DNA of 64,000 nt. Origin: Entophlyctis helioformis (lineage: Eukaryota; Chytridiomycota; Chytridiomycetes; Chytridiales; Chytriomycetaceae). The stretch covers positions 372,001-436,000 of the forward strand of contig JAHLKH010000001.1 in the NCBI GenBank assembly GCA_025526915.1, written 5' to 3'. Made by a program: the position numbers and the translations under genes. Positions within the stretch are counted from its first letter, which is position 1. Each line of letters begins with the position of its first letter. Below the pieces are notes generated by a model. It saw only the letters and a program-made list of their open reading frames with translations. It was not told the origin of the DNA and ran no database searches. Below are positions 1 to 11,225 of this stretch, piece by piece.

Positions 1-150
1 TGGGGTGACGGAGGATGCCAATGATACACGGGGACAGGAGAGTCGAGCGTGCGGGGGATTTGTGGATGTGCCCGAGCGGCCGCCATCCACGTGGGAATGG
101 CAGTGGCACAAGTCGCGGCACAAACGCGGAGGTGCCCGACAACGCCACCG

Positions 151-288
151 GCACAATGGTCGACACGACGTGGCGGCATCTGATTGGCTGGCGAGTGCAC
201 GTGGTTGGACGCTGTGCCCTGCCTCTCATCCATCATCACTCATGAGTCATCCCTCCTGTGTGTGCTGTCCGGTTGGACCGCATCTCTG
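151..288 (+). repeat. 138-bp direct repeat, copy 1
   Basis: Gapless match to 3400-3537 with about six substitutions. It includes a CCAAT-type ATTGG (inside TGATTGGCTGG) and a TGAGTCAT AP-1/Gcn4-like site. The two copies flank the C2H2 factor gene in the same orientation. The conserved motifs suggest a duplicated promoter-like segment; whether either copy is active is not visible. Confidence 0.85.
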
Positions 289-789
289 TCCTTCCCCTCC
301 GCAGCTGATGTCGACGCTTGCGATATCGCCGCAGACGCACAACGCCGTGCTCAGCACACCAGCCACGCAGCCGCCTGCACTCCTCACCTCGAGGCAACAC
401 AAATGTCCTGCCACCATCTTCACATGCATGGACAGAACAAGGAACAAGACGTTGACGGCCGTGATATGACGGCCGGTGTCAATCGAGATGCCTGGTACGT
501 GCGAGCTTGTCGGTGGGATGCCACTCGACACGATCTGACGCGGGACACTACTCAATGCTGATGCCCTGCCAGCCACAGTGGCATCCATTCCGAGCAGCCT
601 ACGAATCTCTGGCGGAACGTCGATCTTGGCAGCATCCAACTGGGCCACCACAGTCGGCCGGATAGCCATCCAAACGTAGTACACACCGCCGCCGAGCAAC
701 GCCAGCAGGATCAGTGCAGGAACAATGCCCGACGTTGCAGCGACCGCAAAGATCATCAAGAAGAGCTCGTCCAGACTCGTGTAGATCAT
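247..789 (-). CDS. Possible small membrane protein (hypothetical)
   Basis: I do not recognise this family. The first in-frame ATG is at 789; the open frame continues upstream to about 933 without an ATG, so a 5' exon may be missing. Near the N-terminus is a strongly hydrophobic stretch of about 30 residues (core TSGIVPALILLALLGGGVYYV), a plausible single membrane segment, followed by a polar region beginning RPTVVAQLDAAK. The last 60 residues are cysteine-rich, overlap the 138-bp repeat and do not look conserved, so the true end may lie earlier through an unseen intron. The frame could also be chance; the hydrophobic helix with its charged flank is the only support. Confidence 0.3.
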   Translation of the reverse strand: MIYTSLDELFLMIFAVAATSGIVPALILLALLGGGVYYVWMAIRPTVVAQLDAAKIDVPPEIRRLLGMDATVAGRASALSSVPRQIVSSGIPPTSSHVPGISIDTGRHITAVNVLFLVLSMHVKMVAGHLCCLEVRSAGGCVAGVLSTALCVCGDIASVDISCGGEGQRCGPTGQHTQEG

Positions 790-1066
790 GGCCGCAGTGT
801 CATTGCATTCAACCTTTGCGTTGCAGTTCTCTGGACACGATCGCACGTTTGTACGCAGCACTCGTTCGCTCTGGTATTGGACAAGACACAATGAAAAGGT
901 CCAGAACGAGGGATGGTAGTAAAGATATTTCAATCATCAAGTCAAGCTCCAATAAAACATCGAGTCACAAATAAGCACACAACGGCCGTCGAGTCGGGCC
1001 GTTGAGAATAGGTTGCAACCATCTATGGTATGTCACGCGGTCAAGTCGTCTTTGTGGCAAGCAGCA

Positions 1067-2152
1067 TCACGAACGAAGGTCCTCTTCGCTGCTAGAGTCA
1101 CCCCGACACCGGCTGTCCAACCGTATGTGTCTGTTGTAGGCATCGCCTCTCACAAACGAGAGATTGCAGGTCGAGCATGTGCCATACACGCGTCGCTCAT
1201 GCACGGTGGTCTCGTGTCGGTACAGATCGTTCTTGCGCGCAAACGACTTGGTGCACCCATCGTGCATGCAGACGTATGGTTTCATGTTGGTATGGGTGTG
1301 CATGTGCGCGTCGAGGTTGTACTTGCGAGTGTACACCTTGGTGCAGAGTGTGCAAGGGAAGTGGCGGCTGCGCGTGTAGTTGTTGATTGGGTTGTATCGT
1401 CGCTTGGGCTTGGCGACGGCCGCCGGTGTGGATCGTGTGCGGGATTCTTGCTTGACCAGAGTGGGTGTGTGGATGTAAACGCTGTCGTCATGGTCGCTGG
1501 CATGGGTTGAATCGGGAGATGTGCACTGCGAGGACGGAGCCAAGGAGGCGACGGGGCTCGCGATGGCTTGAACAGAGTATGCCGTAGAGCTATTGCCGAG
1601 ATCCGCGTTGTCAAAGAACGGGAGGGCGGGCGGAGGAGCAGGCGACGACAGCGCGTACACGGACATTGGCGACAGGAGTTGGGCAGGCGGAGGAGCAATG
1701 GTGTTGTTGTAGTTGAGATCGAAGCTCGCGAGGTCTGGAAGGAGCGGAAGCGGAAGGGGCGACAGACGCAGGTCTTGCATCGTGTCGATCTGAGAAAACG
1801 GCGGCAGTACTGGTGGGTTGGCGAGGGGGGTCCAAGGCGTCCACAGCGGCATGGTGGTGGTGTTGCTGCCCGAAGCAGTGGAGGCTGGCAGGTGGAATGT
1901 TCCGGCGAGCGAGTCGAGCGTGCTTGGCACGGGGATCCACTCGCCAAAAGGTGGTGGATCGAGGCATGGCGTGAGGCCGAACGAGTCTGTGGCCGCTACC
2001 AGAGGGAGATCGGCCTGTGAGGAGGGCCAGATGGATGGGTAGGCCGACAAAGAAGCGAGCAGCAGCGTGTCTTGCGCCAAGAGCGAGTCGAGACAGTCGC
2101 TTGCAGCTGCATTTGCTGCGGGACGGTGGCAGAGCGGGTCAAGCTGGTCCAT
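1067..2152 (-). CDS. C2H2 zinc-finger transcription factor
   Basis: About 361 residues from the ATG at 2152. The N-terminal two thirds is proline-, serine- and leucine-rich, like an activation domain. The C-terminus has tandem C2H2 fingers: CTLCTKVYTRKYNLDAHMHTH, then CMHDGCTKSF with the H of YRHETTVH, then an atypical CSTCNLSFVRGDAYNRHIR. This is a sequence-specific DNA-binding protein, presumably nuclear. An in-frame ATG at 2425 exists, but the intervening codons are mostly a Leu-Ser run encoded by a GA/CT microsatellite, better read as 5' UTR; hence the 2152 start. The direct target and orthologue are not recognisable. The gene is flanked by the 138-bp repeat copies. Confidence 0.75.
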   Translation of the reverse strand: MDQLDPLCHRPAANAAASDCLDSLLAQDTLLLASLSAYPSIWPSSQADLPLVAATDSFGLTPCLDPPPFGEWIPVPSTLDSLAGTFHLPASTASGSNTTTMPLWTPWTPLANPPVLPPFSQIDTMQDLRLSPLPLPLLPDLASFDLNYNNTIAPPPAQLLSPMSVYALSSPAPPPALPFFDNADLGNSSTAYSVQAIASPVASLAPSSQCTSPDSTHASDHDDSVYIHTPTLVKQESRTRSTPAAVAKPKRRYNPINNYTRSRHFPCTLCTKVYTRKYNLDAHMHTHTNMKPYVCMHDGCTKSFARKNDLYRHETTVHERRVYGTCSTCNLSFVRGDAYNRHIRLDSRCRGDSSSEEDLRS

Positions 2153-2196
2153 GAACAGCAGGTCGGAGCGGAGCGGCTGTGTGGATGCAGAGAGGG

Positions 2197-2200
<4 letters not shown>

Positions 2201-2253
<53 letters not shown>

Positions 2254-2290
2254 CACGAGATAGAGAGAGCAGGAGAGCAGGAGAGAGAGC
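2201..2290. repeat. GA/CT microsatellite
   Basis: Near-pure (GA)n with a few interruptions, upstream of the preferred start of the zinc-finger gene. On the minus strand one frame translates it as Leu-Ser repeats, which artificially lengthens that reading frame. Confidence 0.9.
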
Positions 2291-3938
2291 GAGGGGCGTC
2301 AGTGTGTTGGCCAGCAAGGTGCAGGCAGCGGAGCCGTGTGCACCACCGGGCGGGGCGGGCAGGCAGCAGCAGCGGCAGCAGGCGACGGCGGCAGAGGGCA
2401 GACTGACCAGTGTGGCGGACGGCATGTCGGCAGGGCAGGGCAGGGCTGGGCAGCGGGTGGGAGAGTGGGAGAGTGGGAGACGGGAGGGCGGGAGGGGAGC
2501 GCCGTGTCGAGTATTTGAGGGAAGCCCGATCCGTGCGCGGGCGAGGAGAGGGTCCCGCCGCAGAGTGCTTCAGGCTGTGCTTGCACGGCCCCTGTCCACG
2601 CCGCCGCCTCTGTGGCAGGACAGTGCTCCGCGTGGACGACGCGAGGAAGCACAAAAGGAGCGGGTCAAATTGTCAGCCGACGGCCCGACTCACAGCACAG
2701 CACACAGCACACTGCGCTGCGCTGCTCAACAGATTGCGCCAGATAGCGGATCATTGCACCGCTCTGGCGGGACCGTTGCGAGCGGCAATTCTTTGTTGGC
2801 CAGCTGGCCGGCCGGCCGTGTCGCACTGTCGGATGGCTCCGCCCGCAGTTGCGCCGACTTGATGCTTCAAGGAAGCAGCAGGTGTGTGCTGGCGCGAGGC
2901 CATTGGCCCGTTGGCTCTCCCTCCTTGGTCAGGGCTGCGCACTCGCGGCAGTCTTGGCGCTTCCCGGCTGTCCTCGCGGTGCACACGCTGCCTGCCCATA
3001 TCTGGGAGCTTACAGTGGGTGCTGCCCACAGCCAGTATCTCTGCACAGACACGCCGCGGTACGTTGCTGTCCAACGTCCACGGCTCAGACACCAAACCAA
3101 CCCCACACAGCCACTGGGTGGTCGACTGCCAGCCGTCACCCAAACCCAAACCACACACGCACACGCACAACCAGGCAAACAGGACACCGAGCAGGACACC
3201 CAACCGCCACCCAAAGCGGCTACCATCGAGCCTCCTCACACCACTCAACTACGCCGGCCCTGGCATTATTGCCTTGGACCCTGCACTTGTCTGAGCGCGG
3301 CCAATGCCCACCAACCAACGCCTCATTCTGCAAACAACCCTCCTCTCCTGCATCAACAGCGGCAGGCAATGTGCCGTGCTTGCCAACGGCACAAATGCGG
3401 CACAATGGTCGACATAACGTGGCAGCATCTGATTGGCTGGCGTGTGCACGTGGTTGGACGCTGTGCCCTGCCTCTCATCCATCATCACTCATGAGTCATC
3501 CCTCCTGTGTGTGCTGTCGAGTTGGACCGCATCTCTGCCAAGAGCCATTACGTAAGGGAACGGCCATGACGTGCTCTTCTGCCCATCGTCACGTATGGTG
3601 CACTTACGCAGGCGCGATAGCGTGGCAGTGAAGCTAAGATGTGTGGAGATGGAGAGCAAGAGGGCGGATGATGTTGGCCTTTCCTCAAGTCGGCCCATTA
3701 TCAACCGCCGCCACAGTCGTTCTGTTTGAGCAGCGCCGAGTCAACTCCCACCCGTACCCACCCTCAACCCCGACTCACAACAGGACTGCGTCACCATTCA
3801 TGGATATGTATGCGTACAGATCTGTGCGGCATGCTGGCTGTTCATTGTGCTGAGACTCGCGCAGATAACAAAGGGAGCAAGGCAACAGAGTGCGGCTACT
3901 GTATTAAGTGTTATGGAGAGAGGGGACATGGCGACAGA
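2291..3938. other. Long intergenic region
   Basis: About 1.6 kb between the zinc-finger gene and the 3' end of the LSD1-type gene. Open frames here are low-complexity and composition-driven, with no recognisable domain. It holds G-rich and CA/CCCAAA-rich tracts, repeat copy 2 (3400-3537) and nothing else I can support. It probably includes the zinc-finger gene promoter. Confidence 0.5.
3400..3537 (+). repeat. 138-bp direct repeat, copy 2
   Basis: Same length and orientation as 151-288, gapless, about 96% identical by eye. See copy 1. Confidence 0.85.
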
Positions 3939-6900
3939 CTACCCGCTGGTACTACTGCCACGACTGTTAGGACGAGTGTCCCCACCGCTGTTACCGCCAT
4001 TATACTGTACTAGTCTTGCAGGTGGCGGCGGCGGCTGGAATGGCTGGTCGTAAGGAGGCAGCGGCTGGAGAGGGAACGGCGACGATCTATGCGGGCCCAT
4101 GTGATAACTGCTGCTTCCAGAGGTCGGATAAGGCGGCAGATGCAGGTTCGGAGGAGGAGGTGCTGGATGATGGTGATGACTCTGAAAGCCGTGTTGAACT
4201 GGCGGCTGGTGGGCCTGTTGGTGTTGCGAATGCATTGGCGGATGTTGCTGCCGTTGCTGGTGATGCTCATCGTGCCTGATCTGCTGCGGCGGGCTTGGAT
4301 GATGGTAGGGGGGCGGTTGCTGCTGAGCGGAATGAATAGAGGAGCCAGACGAGCGGATCGACGCGCGATGTGAATCGTTGTTGACGCTGCTCGGTTTGCT
4401 GGCAGCGGAAGAGTCGGCGTGGTGTGTAGAAGCTGTGGGAGGCTCGTGCTGGCCTGGGAAAGGCGCGCTCGATCTCCCGTCGCGCTGGCCCGAGGTTGGC
4501 GAGCGATAATGCGAATCTGCTGTCGAATGAGACCTGTGGCTGCCTTGAGGCTCAAAGCCATAGAAGCGGCCAGATGGCGGCGCCTGGATGGGTGGTGGCG
4601 GAGCAGGCATGCTGGCTCTGTGAGGATGAGTGTCGTGGGGCGGATGCAGCTGCTGGACGTGTGGCCCTCCATTGAATCCAAAGTGCTGAGCACCATGTCC
4701 AGGAGGAGCGTATCCGCCATGGTCCATGCTGGCACTGTGAGAATGGAAGCCCATTTCAGGATGCTGACCCAGAGGTATATGGTGGGGAGGATGAGCAGGA
4801 GCACGCCTGTGCTGTTCCATCGTCGGATTCGGTGGGTGGCCATCAACGTAGTGTTGGCCGTAGGGAGGGTAGCCGTGAGGCTCGTAGGGATATGGCTCAG
4901 GATGGCGCGACGCATGGAACGGGCCGCTGCTGCCGTGATCGATTGGCCCTTGATGGTATGGGCTGGGTTGGTCGTATCCGTAGGCCTGTGGCGGTGCGTG
5001 CTGGTTTGGTGGATAGGGTGCATGCCGATACCCACTCGCAGCAGTGTCGGAATGAAGAGGGTACGCTTGATGATGGTGGTTTGGATGCTGTGGCTGCTGC
5101 GGCCAGGATTGGACCGGCGGCTCGTGTACGCTCGAATGACTACGATGACCGTGGTGTCCACTTTGATGGTTGTAGCCATCAGATCCAGTCGGCCATGCAG
5201 CCGGTGGGGGAAGACCATGGCCCTGCTCGTGATGCGGCTGTTTCCACATATACTGCTGATGCTCAGCGCGGTTCGATTGCGTGTCGTGGCCATGCTGCGG
5301 CTGTGCCAAGTGCTGCGGCGCAGGCTGTCCTGGATATGCTGTGTAGGCGGCATGCGACGATGCCGCGTCTTGCAACTGGCTCGTTCGAGAAGCACGATAA
5401 CTGGACGCCGGTTCATGCAGCTCATAAGGCGACTGCCACTTTTCACGCGCAAACTCTGCCGCGCTCGCCGCGTTTCCGATGGATGGCTTGGTAGCCGTTG
5501 GTGTCAATGCAGGACCCTGCCAATCATTTCCGTCTGCCACGCTTGTCAGCATCAAGCTGCGTGCCAACTTGCGCAATTGGAGCCACTCACCTGGTCGATC
5601 TGGCCTGCCAGATGGTCCAGCCAGCTGTACTCGCTTCGCTGGACGCGAATCAGCGTCATGAGCATCCACATACCGACCGCTCTCATCGCCAACTTGCGGT
5701 ACCAACGTGGCACCCGAGTCGTCGCGCAGAGCTCCAGCATCTGCCCCGTTGTCATGAGCTGCAAGGGACTGGCCAATGTTGCCGTTTGCAGTGCCATTCC
5801 CAGCCGAATAGGACGCCGCCGTCGGCCAATGAAGTAGTAGCTTGTTGGTCAATTCGACGTTGGGGTACCGTTGACGCATCATCTCTTTGTATGCTGCCAG
5901 CTTGGCCGTGTACTCTGCCGATTGCTTGAGCAACAGCCGGTCATAGCTATCCCGCACTTCTTGCGGAAGTGCATGCCAAACTTCGCCTTTGGTCAGTGGC
6001 TTGGTGCCGGCCTTTGCACTCGAGCGAGCCGACTCGAGCAAGTGGTTTCCGGGCATCATGCAAAAGAGCTGATAGCTGGAATTGGCCGGACGAGCTGGTG
6101 GGGGCGGTGCATCTGGCGGAAACCCACCGGGGGCCGATTGGCCAACTCGTGATGACCGACCAGCGGGGGATGCACCACCCAACCGCAAAGTCCCTGGTGC
6201 AGTTGACGGTGCAGATGAGGCTGCAGATGGCGCTGCAGATGAAGGTGTTGCTGATGCCGACGCTCTGCTCTCGCGACTGACAACGCGGCTTGGAGCAGTG
6301 GCCGCAGAAGGACGAGGCCCAAATGGCGTTTCCGAGCCGGTCGCCCGCGACAGTGCCCGGACCATATAGGTGTACCGGATGGTGCGGGTCATTTTCTCCC
6401 ATCTGGAGCGCAGCAGCGTTTCCGGCGAGGAATAGGGGCTCATGCTTGCTGCAATATCCGCTTGCGCCTGCTTGAGAGCCTCCTCGGCAAACAGCTCGTA
6501 GCCAAGCGCGTATCGCGCTGCCTCGCTCATGTTTGCCACGTCCAAGCGATGCATCCGAGGCTCGCCTTGATTTGGGGGTGCGGCAAGCCTTGGTCGCGAG
6601 GGCTGACTGGAAGCCGCAGGAATGTCGCTCCTGATAGACGCTGGAGCCCTTGTTCCAGAGGCAGGCGCTTTCGCCGGCTTTGAAGCCGACACTGATGCCT
6701 TTGCTCTGCCAGCTACCGTCGATACAGATGAGCTAGTGGTCGACGTCGAAACGAGCCTATCGCCCAACTGAGGTGAGTTGGCAGCCATTGAATCCGATCC
6801 GACCGCGACTTCTGGCGCAAGCACTTGCTTTCCGTGGCTGTGGTGCTTCTGAATGTGGTCCATGTACGACTCGCTGTGGCCAAACTGAATCGCGCATCCA

Positions 6901-9258
6901 GCTCGATGGCACGGAAGACCGGCCAGAGAAGCCGCGTTCGCCATGTTGCAGTCCAAATCGTGAACAGCCGGCTCTTTGTACGTCACTGGGCCGAGAAATG
7001 TGTCTGCGATCGCCGTCGCCACATGCTCGCCGCTGAGCATGGCACCTGTCCGAACAAACACGGGAAAATGTGAGCCAAGAGTCAAGGAAACAACAAGCGC
7101 CACTCGCCCGCTAACCATGCACACTGGACGGATAATAAGACGACGTGGCCTCGCCAGCCCAGAAGATTCTCTCCAAGCACGGGACCGCCATCATTCGATA
7201 GTCGTCTTTGGATGCACCGTTTGCCACGTACGAGCCACTGCCAAACGAAAACTCGCTCTGTCCCCACCGAGTGACATATGATTCGCGCGGCAGCGGCAGC
7301 GGCGCCTTGGTTGTAAACAGCCGCGTCAATTGCCGCATCACAAGAGCGATGATATCTTCGTTCGACATGCTCTCCATGTCAACGGCGGCTCGCCCGGAAA
7401 TGCCTGCGACCAATACCGGCAGCTTCGTGGTGGGATACAGATTCCAGAACATAAAGAATCGGCCGCGCGTGTTGGCATAGTCCCTTGGGTGCGGCTGAGC
7501 AACGTCCACGGATGGATTGTCATCACTTGGGTCGACCAGCGAGCCAAAGGAATCGATCGTTGCATCCCAGAAGCAGCTGGGAAACGTCAGCACGACCTTG
7601 TTGAACACTCCCATGCCAAGTCTCTTGATGGCACCGGCCTTCCATGCAGGCAGCTCAGGCTGGAACGTGATATGCCCTCTCTGCCCATTCGAAGCCAGAA
7701 TCGGGTTAACAACAAACCCCAGCAACAGTCGAGACATGCATGCAGCAAACAGAATGGCCCACCTTGAGGACCCCAAGAGGGACGGTCATCACTACAACAT
7801 CGGCATCGTATCGCGTGCCGTCTGCGCAATGAACAAGACAATGCCCAGCGGGTTGAAAGGAAGATGGATCGGCGTTCTTCGCCTGCGGCACCGTGACGTT
7901 GCAGACAGACTTGTTGTAGAGAATCTTGAACAGCCGGCTGTTGGTTGAGGTCATGCTCTCGGCATACGCGTCGGTGATCTGTGAAAGGCCGCCCGAGACA
8001 ATGTACGGCTTGCCACTGAACTCTTGGTTTTCGTTGCTCCAAAAGAGGGCAGACACCTTGCGCACGTCTGCCCCCTGCGAGCACTCCTCAGTCGCCAGGT
8101 GCCACTGGATGATGCGCATGTGTGCTGGCTTGAGCATGGGGTAGAGCGGATGCTGCTGCAGATGGTGGTCGAACAGCTGACCGAGTGAAGGCAGCTCAGG
8201 GCACTTGATCTTGCCGGCTTGCACGTCCAGCTTCCATCGACTGATCTCGTCGTCCTTGACAACCTCTTTTTTGCCGTTGCGAATGAGTGTCCGGGAAGCA
8301 ACATCGAGGACATTATTAAAGACGTTGTCCATGGCCGTGTCTGGCTCTCCGGCGATTTCCTTGCCATTGATGTCCACTAGGATGCATTCGTCTGAGCTGG
8401 CGAGCTGGTAGACTGGAAGCTGCAGCTGTGCGTTGATGACGACATCGAGAGGATTGCCGTTGCTGAAGCCCGTGAGAGCAAGGGGGCCGAGATCGACTGC
8501 AGATGGATGACTGGGGTCGTCTTTGCGTGTCGTGTGCAGCGAAGTCGTCAGGATGCGGCCGCCCACACGCTTGCTTGCCTCGAGAATGAGTATCTCTGGT
8601 GTTGCGAGATGCGGAAAGCTGCCATAGATGTTGAGAATCTCACGCGCCGTAGACAACCCAGCAATGCCTGCACCGACAATCAGAATCTTTGGACGACGCG
8701 CGTGCTGCAGCTGATAAGCCGACAAGGTGCTGGGCGGCATGTCCGAGATAAGGCCAAAGTTGATGTATCGGTGTCTGTCTAGAAAGCGGAAGGCATTGCC
8801 GACGATATGCAAGTCCCATTTCGCAGCATCCTCGAGCTCGTGCGCGTGCTGGTTGACCACGGCAAGCGACAGATACGATTGCGCGTTGGACAGCCACAGG
8901 GCAAGAATCCAGTTGCGAGCGCGCAGATAGGCGTATTTGGACATGGAGGTTGCATACGAGGGAAATGCAGCCGCTTCTGTGTCGGTCAGGCTGTCAGGAG
9001 CCAGCCTGGATGCGGCTGCTGCGCGTTCATGCTCGACATGCAGCGCATAGACGCGATGTGACGGCGTCCTATGTGGCTGAGGCTGGCGCTTCCCAGACGG
9101 CGTGAGCGACAAGGATGAGGATGGCGGCTGTGCCAAAGGGGTTTTTGCTGCCTGTGGAGATGGCTGCTGTGTGGATTGTGCGGCTGCCGATGATCCAAGC
9201 GTTCTTGTTGGAGTGGCGATGGCATTGGCGGGTGTCGACGTTGCGTCTAAGGCTTGAA

Positions 9259-9307
<49 letters not shown>

Positions 9308-10049
9308 AGGATCTGCCCGGCGAGGCTGCTTGGGATGCGATGAATTCCCAACAGGTGGTGCTGGCGTTGGCTGCGCAAGGGCAGCCGCTTTTGGAGGCGA
9401 TGCTTCGGACACGAACGGCGACACGGTTTTTGCTTTGATCGGCTTGTCCGGCTGGGCAGGCGGCTGGCGCAGTGGCATTGTGGCCAGCGACATGCGGCGC
9501 AGCTGCTGTGGTTGCTGTTGCTGCTGTTGCTGCTGCTGTTGCTGTGAATGCGGCGAGAGCTGGCTGCTGGGCCACGGCGACACGGGCAGGTGCATGTGCG
9601 AGAGCGAGGCGGCCGACACCGGCTTCAACTCTGGCGAGCGGCCAGATCCAGCAGCACAGGCGTGAAATGGCAGGCGCAGCGTTAGTCTGCAGGGCCGTCA
9701 CAGCCGCATGGACGGCAAGCAAAGACGCACTCTCCGGGATGGGCTCTGTGGGTATGGACGCAGACGACTGCTGCAGTTCGTGTGGCTGTTGCTGCTGAGA
9801 GCCTCGGCGGGTCAGCAACGTCGGCCATCTTCCACTTGCATCCTGGTCTTGCGCTGGCGCTGGGCTGGATGTGCTCGCTGCAGTCATCGTTGCGGCTGCG
9901 GCTGCGGCTTCGGCTGTGGGGGCGGACAGTGGCGGGAGGCTGGGTATGGGAAGCGCTGCGTCTGTGGGCGGCAGCGGCGGCGACAGCAACGGCGAGGGTG
10001 CGGCAGTCATTGCTTGCGCTGGGTGGGCAAGTCGCTTGTGCGAGACCAT
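3939..10049 (-). CDS. LSD1-type lysine demethylase: SWIRM + amine oxidase + HMG box
   Basis: FAD-dependent histone lysine demethylase of the fungal LSD1 family (compare S. pombe Lsd1/Lsd2), nuclear. Proposed exons: 10049-9702, 9628-7763, 7680-7116 and 7045-3939. All junctions are GT-AG and keep frame, giving about 1,961 aa. After a polyQ N-terminus comes SWIRM (around RNWILALWLSNAQSYL), then the FAD-binding GxGxxG in ILIVGAGIAGLSTAREI and LILEASKRVGGRI, then the C-terminal amine-oxidase motif GEATSSYYPSSVHGA, which spans the third intron. Exon 4 adds a C2H2-like segment (CHRAGCAIQF, H-x4-H) and an HMG box (SSYQLFCMMPGN to KLAAYKEMM), then about 500 residues rich in His, Pro and Gln. The first exon is the least certain; a start inside exon 2 is possible. 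It diverges from ADE8 over 132 bp. Confidence 0.85.
9255..9309. repeat. CAG/CTG trinucleotide run (polyQ)
   Basis: Pure CTG repeats on the plus strand encode about 17 glutamines in the N-terminus of the LSD1-type protein. A second, mixed CAG/CAA glutamine tract lies at about 9500-9545. Confidence 0.9.
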
Positions 10050-10181
10050 CTGTCATGCCGGGCACGTGACCGCACGTGTCATGGCACGTGTCTGACTGCA
10101 TGTCCTGGCCGACATTCATTGACTCGACTTGGCACACGCACACACACAGGCACAGTCACACACACACACACACACACAGGC
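10050..10181. promoter_or_regulatory. Bidirectional promoter with CA repeat
   Basis: A 132-bp gap between the divergent start codons of the LSD1-type gene and ADE8. It contains two CACGTG E-boxes (GGGCACGTGACC and GGCACGTGTC, around 10060-10092) and a (CA)n run at about 10136-10178. Confidence 0.6.
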
Positions 10182-10858
10182 ATGCACAACATCGTCGTCC
10201 TCATCTCGGGCAACGGCTCGAACCTGCAGGCCATCATCGACGCTGTGGCGGCCGGCCGCCTGCCCACCGCCCGCGTCTCGCTCGTCGTCTCCAACAAGGC
10301 CGGCGCCTTTGGCCTGGAGCGTGCCAAGAAGGCCGCCATCCCAACGCTGGTCAAGACGCTCAAGTCGGTCAAGGACCAAGGCAAGACCCGGGTCGACTAC
10401 GACATCGAGCTTGCCGCAGACATCAAGGCCACCCTGGGCCGTCTGGCCGCCTCGTCCTCGTCCTCGTCCTCTGCTGCGGGCGACTCGGCTGCTCTGCCAG
10501 TCACGCCCGACCTCGTTGTGCTTGCCGGATTCATGCACATCCTCTCGCCCGACTTCATCTCCAGCTTCCCGCAGGGCCGCATCATCAACCTGCATCCGCG
10601 CTGCCTGGCGCATTCGACGGCGCGCATGCCATTGACCGCGCCTTTGACAGCTTCAAGCGCGGCGAGATCACCCACACGGGCATCATGGTGCACAAGGTCA
10701 TTCCCGAAGTCGACCGTGGCGAGGTCATTGTGCAGCGGGTTGTGCCCATCATCGAGTCCGACACGCTCGAGACGCTCGAGGAGCGCATTCATTCCAATGA
10801 GCACACACTGCTCATTGAGGGCATCCAGTCGATGCTGGCCACCATTCCTTTGTTGTGA
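10182..10858 (+). CDS. ADE8: GAR transformylase (purine synthesis), with one frameshift
   Basis: Phosphoribosylglycinamide formyltransferase, third step of de novo purine synthesis, cytosolic. It transfers a formyl group from 10-formyl-THF to GAR. The start MHNIVVLISGNGSNLQAII is the family's phosphate-binding N-terminus. Later come VVLAGFMHILSPDF and the catalytic INLHP. Directly after HP the frame moves: the expected ALPGAFDGAHAIDRAF and the C-terminal half (GIMVHKVIPEVDRGEVIV) are read in another frame. One base is missing near 10596-10598 and no splice sites can explain it. The total length (about 225 aa) fits the stand-alone fungal enzyme. Two explanations fit: an assembly indel in a GC-rich stretch, or a real inactivating mutation. 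A serine run (TCG/TCC repeats) sits mid-protein. Confidence 0.85.
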
Positions 10859-11225
10859 TTTCCCAGCCAGCCATTTCTATAAAACCCAGCGGCTCTGCCT
10901 GGATCTCTCGTCTGCAGGCATGAGCCCTATTTACAGTCTGGAGTCATTCCGTCGCTTGATTCGAGCGACAGCTGCCAATCAGTCATCGGGCTGCGCTTGC
11001 AACAAACGACCTAGTATTGGATTTGCGTCTTGAGGAGTCCAGCGTCCTGCTGCTCTTGACCGCCCACCTGTAAATGCTGTCTCTTGTACGCATCCTCCTC
11101 CATGTCGCGCCTTCCATCACCCATCTTTACGGCAAGAGCGTCATCCCGATCTGGCAGCAGTTGATGTCCACTTTCCTTTGCTCAGCATTCGCTGCAGCTG
11201 ACGGCCAAGCCCCACAGCTGTCGTT
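10859..11225. other. Intergenic, convergent 3' ends
   Basis: Between the convergent ADE8 and the 7-TM-like gene. No conserved open frame; presumably 3' UTRs. Confidence 0.5.

Noticed and set aside
2067..3494. Long plus-strand open frame (about 475 codons) opposite the zinc-finger promoter
   Set aside because: Composition-driven: Arg/Glu run from the GA repeat and antisense to a real gene; no domain.
9708..10181. Upstream extension of the ADE8 frame into 9708
   Set aside because: Antisense to the LSD1 N-terminus and low complexity; the family start is MHNIVVLISG at 10182.
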